Part shown: one piece after another, positions 61,513 through 64,000 of the stretch
How the letters are laid out: every line of letters begins with the position of its first letter
Numbering within the stretch: position 1 is the stretch's first letter
Source of the DNA: Gammaproteobacteria bacterium Ga0074134
GTDB lineage: Bacteria; Pseudomonadota; Gammaproteobacteria; Ga0077554; Ga007554
Direction of reading: 5' to 3'
DNA length: 64,000 bases
Assembly: GCA_001464965.1 (NCBI GenBank)
Contig: LNEJ01000004.1
Coordinates: 44,986-108,985, forward strand
Notes under the pieces: generated by a model
Database searches by the model: none
Told to the model about the DNA's origin: nothing
The model's input: the letters and a program-made list of their open reading frames with translations, nothing else
Translations under genes and position numbers: made by a program

Positions 61513-62493
61513 TCAGCCGTTTTCGATCACGCAGGTTTCAAACACCCGGCGGATACTATTTTCGGGCAGGTTGAGACCGATAAACACCATGACGCTCTCG
61601 CGGGTCTCGTCTTTCCGCCATGGCCGCAACTCGGTGCCTCCCATAATCATGTGCACACCTTGGAAGGCGATTTTGTGTGGATTGCCGGCCAGATTCAGTA
61701 TCCCCTTGTAGCGCAGCAACTCATTGCCCAGTGTCGTGGACAGCACATCCAGGGCGGCGTTAAGACGATCGGAATCGTATGGCCGTGCCTCACGAATGAC
61801 AAAGGATTTCACCTCGTCGTCGTGTTCGTGGCTCACGTCTTCCAGAAAATCCGGCTCGATCTCCAGGATGTCGTCCAGGTTGAAGCCGCGCACATCCAGC
61901 AGGTCGGCCAGATCGGTCTGGCCGGGATGCGCGCGCTGGATCGTGGCACGACGGTTCATGCCGCGCAGCCGCTCCAGCAGCCGGTGGTAATCGTCCTCGC
62001 CAATCAGGTCAGTCTTGGAGACCAGGATGCGGTCGGCGAAACCCACCTGCTCCTGAGCTTCATGGTTTGTATCCATCTGCCGCATGGCATGCTTGGCGTC
62101 CACGACGGTAATCACGGCATCCAGGCGGTAGGCCTCACGCACGGTGTCGTCCACGAAAAAGGTTTGCGCCACGGGTGCGGGGTCGGCAAGGCCCGTGGTT
62201 TCGATGATGACGCGCTCGAAATCGAGCTTGCCCGCCGCACGCTGCTCCCCGATCTCGCCGAGGATACGAACCAGGTCGCCGCGCACGGTGCAGCAGATAC
62301 AGCCGTTGTTCATCACGACCACCTGCTCGGCGGATTCCACCAGAAGATCATTGTCGATGCCCACTTCGCCGAATTCATTTTCGATGACGGCGATCTTGCG
62401 GCCGTGGTTTTCCGACAGGATACGATTGAGTAGCGTGGTCTTGCCGGCACCGAGAAAGCCGGTGAGTACGGTCACAGGGATAGGTTCATTCAT
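61513..62493 (-). CDS. CobW/COG0523-type GTPase, zinc metallochaperone
   Basis: A 326-residue GTPase with Walker A GFLGAGKTT (about residue 11), the metal-binding CxCC in GCICCTV (about residue 60) and NKxD-like SKTDL near residue 156. COG0523 members near ZIP transporters and Zn-independent enzyme paralogues act in zinc-limited growth (ZigA/ZagA type). GGAGG eight bases before the ATG at 62493 fixes the start. It overlaps the HisI-paralogue frame by 8 bp. Confidence 0.88.
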   Translation of the reverse strand: MNEPIPVTVLTGFLGAGKTTLLNRILSENHGRKIAVIENEFGEVGIDNDLLVESAEQVVVMNNGCICCTVRGDLVRILGEIGEQRAAGKLDFERVIIETTGLADPAPVAQTFFVDDTVREAYRLDAVITVVDAKHAMRQMDTNHEAQEQVGFADRILVSKTDLIGEDDYHRLLERLRGMNRRATIQRAHPGQTDLADLLDVRGFNLDDILEIEPDFLEDVSHEHDDEVKSFVIREARPYDSDRLNAALDVLSTTLGNELLRYKGILNLAGNPHKIAFQGVHMIMGGTELRPWRKDETRESVMVFIGLNLPENSIRRVFETCVIENG

Positions 62494-62978
62494 GGTCAGT
62501 GCCTCCATAAGCGGTTTGCGGTTTGCGGGTCGTAGATCTTTTTCGTTTCCAGAAAGCCGAGAGAAAAGTTCGTTTCGCTTGGTTTCCATTCCAGCGCACG
62601 AAAAAAACACGAACGGTAGTCTGCCCATGGCAGGAGGCACCGCCGGTCAGTTCCACTTCGATGAGCAGGCAATCCTGATCGTCGTCGATCAGAACGCGTT
62701 TCACCATTTGCGCTTGTCCCGACTGTTCGCCTTTTTTCCAGAGCCTCTGCCGGGCGTGCGAGTAGTAATGCGCCAGCCCGGTTTCCAGCGTTGCGGCGAG
62801 CGCCTCCCGATTCATTGAGGCAATTCGTCATCCAGTCCAGCATGAGCACTTCGTGCGTTTGCCAGTCCTGGGTGATGCAGGGGATCAGCCCCGCACCATC
62901 GAAACGGGGGTCGAAGCTCGGCATGAATTGCTTGCCTTCTTCGATCTCCACCCGCGTGCCGCGTTGCGGGAATTCCAT
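62486..62978 (-). pseudogene. HisI-like phosphoribosyl-AMP cyclohydrolase paralogue, split by a 16-bp insertion
   Basis: The ATG at 62978 opens a frame with FDGAGLIPCITQDWQTHEVLMLDWM, the HisI start. The continuation, MNREALAATLETGLAHYYSHARQRLWKKGEQSGQ, is in another frame from 62815. Removing 16 bp between the two ATGs restores HisI. The Zn ligands are altered: the DCD position is Asp-Asp-Asp, and the ACHTGxxSC position is SCHGQTTVRV, so the second Cys is lost. This matches Zn-independent HisI2 paralogues induced by zinc starvation. The two ORFs overlap cobW. Confidence 0.75.
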
Positions 62979-62992
62979 GGTAATAGTCTCCG

Positions 62993-63724
62993 TCACCTGT
63001 GTCCCCATGCCACCAGGCCCACGCCACCGCCGAGCAGCGCGAACTGCAAGGCGAAGTCGAGCGGTTTGCGGTGCTTTTACAGCGCCGGCATCAGGTCGGC
63101 TACAGCGATATAAATGAAGCTCGCTGCCGCCAGTGCGAGCAAATAAGGAATCGCCCCTTGCACACCTTGCAGAACGACGTAGCCCAGAAGGCCACCCGCC
63201 ACCGCCGCCGAACCCGACACGGCATTGAGCAGCAGCGCGCGTCGGCGGCTGTAGCCTGCGGCGAGCAACACCATAAAGTCGCCTACTTCCTGCGGGATTT
63301 CGTGGGCGATCACTGCCGTGGTGGTCGCTACTCCCAAGGCGGGATCTTGGAGAAAGGCGGCGGCGATGAGCACGCCGTCCACGAAATTGTGCAGCCCGTC
63401 GCCCAGTACGATCATAAGACCGGTGGGGTGTGGCGCCTCCCTTGCGTCCTGATGCACGTGGTCGTGCCGCCACAGGGCGGTTTTCTCCAGAGCGAAGAAC
63501 AGGAAGATACCCGCCAGCATCGTCGCCCCCACCTGATAGGGAGGTAGTTGCTGCGCGGCTTCAGGCAGGATCTCCAACAAGGCGGCGGCGAGCAGCACAC
63601 CCACCGAGAAACTCACCAGCCGCGGCGCCCAGCGCGCAAGCACCGTCAGCGACAACAAGGTGGCGGCTATGACGCTCAGCACGCCACCCGCCAGAGTGGC
63701 AAGAAAAATATAGGTGAGGATCAT
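62993..63724 (-). pseudogene. ZIP-family zinc transporter with in-frame stop near the C-terminus
   Basis: The intact frame 63077-63724 gives 215 residues with ZIP motifs: metal-binding LGDGLHNFVDG (TM4) and AHEIPQE (TM5), plus a His-rich loop (HDHVHQD). It ends at TAA (63077-63079) after Asp-Leu-Met-Pro-Ala-Leu, but the same frame continues with a plausible last membrane helix (ALQFALLGGGVGLVAW) to TGA at 62993. Loss of this helix may or may not abolish transport. The longer frame's stop lies 12 bases before the HisI-like ATG. Confidence 0.72.
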
Positions 63725-63903
63725 GGTTGACAGCCGTGTCCGTCGGCACAGCGCAGGCAGCAGCGGCAAAAATGGTAGTTGAGGCCATGCGCGCCGATCA
63801 GGAGCAGGCCTCCCAGCACCGTGAGTCCGGCCTCCCAGTTTTCAGGCGCGGCGAAGGCGGCTGAGTTGAGCGTGACAAGGCCACTCACCATGAAGAAGCC
63901 CGG
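63721..63903 (-). pseudogene. MerC-like membrane protein, truncated at its 5' end
   Basis: The segment Gly-Leu-Thr-Val-Leu-Gly-Gly-Leu-Leu-Leu-Ile-Gly-Ala-His-Gly-Leu-Asn-Tyr and a final Cys/His-rich stretch (CRCC, CADGHG) resemble the C-terminal end of MerC-domain proteins. The stop overlaps the ZIP start (ATGA). The upstream part is cut off by the 39-bp dispersed repeat at 63905-63943, so the gene is broken. Confidence 0.5.
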
Positions 63904-63904
63904 G

Positions 63905-63943
63905 CGCCAGCCAGGGAAAGCGACGCGTAAGCGAGCGCAGGCT
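63905..63943. repeat. Dispersed 39-bp repeat, copy 2
   Basis: This copy matches 17361-17399 at 37 of 39 positions. It sits at the junction where the MerC-like frame is lost and is directly followed by a GC-rich hairpin with a T-run (63947-63979), so it may be the end of a larger mobile or repeated unit. Confidence 0.8.
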
Positions 63944-63946
63944 GGC

Positions 63947-63979
63947 AACCCCCGGATAGCCGCAGGGGCCGGGGGTTTT
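63947..63979 (+). terminator. Intrinsic terminator-like hairpin after the 39-bp repeat
   Basis: AACCCCCGG (63947-63955) and CCGGGGGTT (63969-63977) form a 9-bp perfect stem, ending in TTTT (63976-63979). It is absent from the first repeat copy at 17361. The window ends 20 bases later. Confidence 0.5.
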
Positions 63980-64000
63980 GTCGGAGTCTGGGCGCAAGCC

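Overview
The window is 64 kb of a mid-to-high GC proteobacterial chromosome. Gene content and order (ilvIHC-pssA-leuA; yciO/M50 peptidase/trpS/scpA/scpB/rluB; yciB-yciI-bolA; parE-parC; an Mla-type lipid ABC operon; a long-type trpS; pilU) fit a gamma- or betaproteobacterium, most likely a free-living, metal-exposed, possibly lithotrophic gammaproteobacterium. The genus cannot be resolved from the sequence alone. No rRNA, tRNA, CRISPR array or prophage was seen. Most genes are intact; pseudogenes are concentrated in the last 4 kb.

Layout. 1-1.7 kb: end of a GlpC-like Fe-S oxidoreductase, a DUF3501 protein and rlmJ. 1.8-7.7 kb (minus strand): DNA glycosylase, rluB, scpB, scpA, trpS, site-2 protease and a YciO-type protein. 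7.8-9.8 kb: yciB-yciI-bolA and a dienelactone-hydrolase-like protein with an altered nucleophile. 10-16 kb: branched-chain amino acid genes ilvI-ilvH-ilvC, pssA and leuA, the last preceded by a leucine-rich leader peptide and a three-way-junction RNA fold. 16-30 kb: a uracil-DNA glycosylase with repeat DNA inside its reading frame, rimI, two c-di-GMP signalling proteins (one with a globin oxygen sensor), an orphan fliK/flhB-like pair, parE, parC and nhaD. 30-40 kb: a PD-(D/E)XK repair protein, a YbaK-type deacylase, a VTT-flavoprotein fusion, an arsS-glycosyltransferase operon and the elaB/yqjE/yqjK-like membrane genes. 40-47 kb: a STAS-fused MlaE, MlaF, MlaD and lipoprotein operon, relA and a hemolysin III protein. 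47-52 kb: htpG, hslR, pilU and a ferredoxin-reductase-like protein. 52-60 kb: a czcCBA heavy-metal efflux operon ending in a PII-like protein, an outer-membrane barrel protein and chrA. 60-64 kb: an IS3 fragment and a decaying zinc-homeostasis operon (MerC-like fragment, ZIP transporter, Zn-ligand-poor HisI paralogue, CobW GTPase).

Most unusual are the non-coding elements. (1) Two long palindromic elements (30581-30720 and 40162-40321) share a core but have unrelated, individually perfect terminal arms, and a core hairpin shows compensatory changes; one supplies the Shine-Dalgarno sequence of the next gene and the other overlaps a stop codon. (2) Several other small palindromic repeat families are scattered around, including two placed in frame inside a DNA-repair gene. 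(3) Structured leaders precede ilvI, leuA, htpG and czcC. (4) A perfect FNR-type box lies upstream of the globin-coupled c-di-GMP gene. (5) The right end shows a frameshift in the HisI paralogue, a nonsense codon in the ZIP gene and a truncated MerC-like gene.
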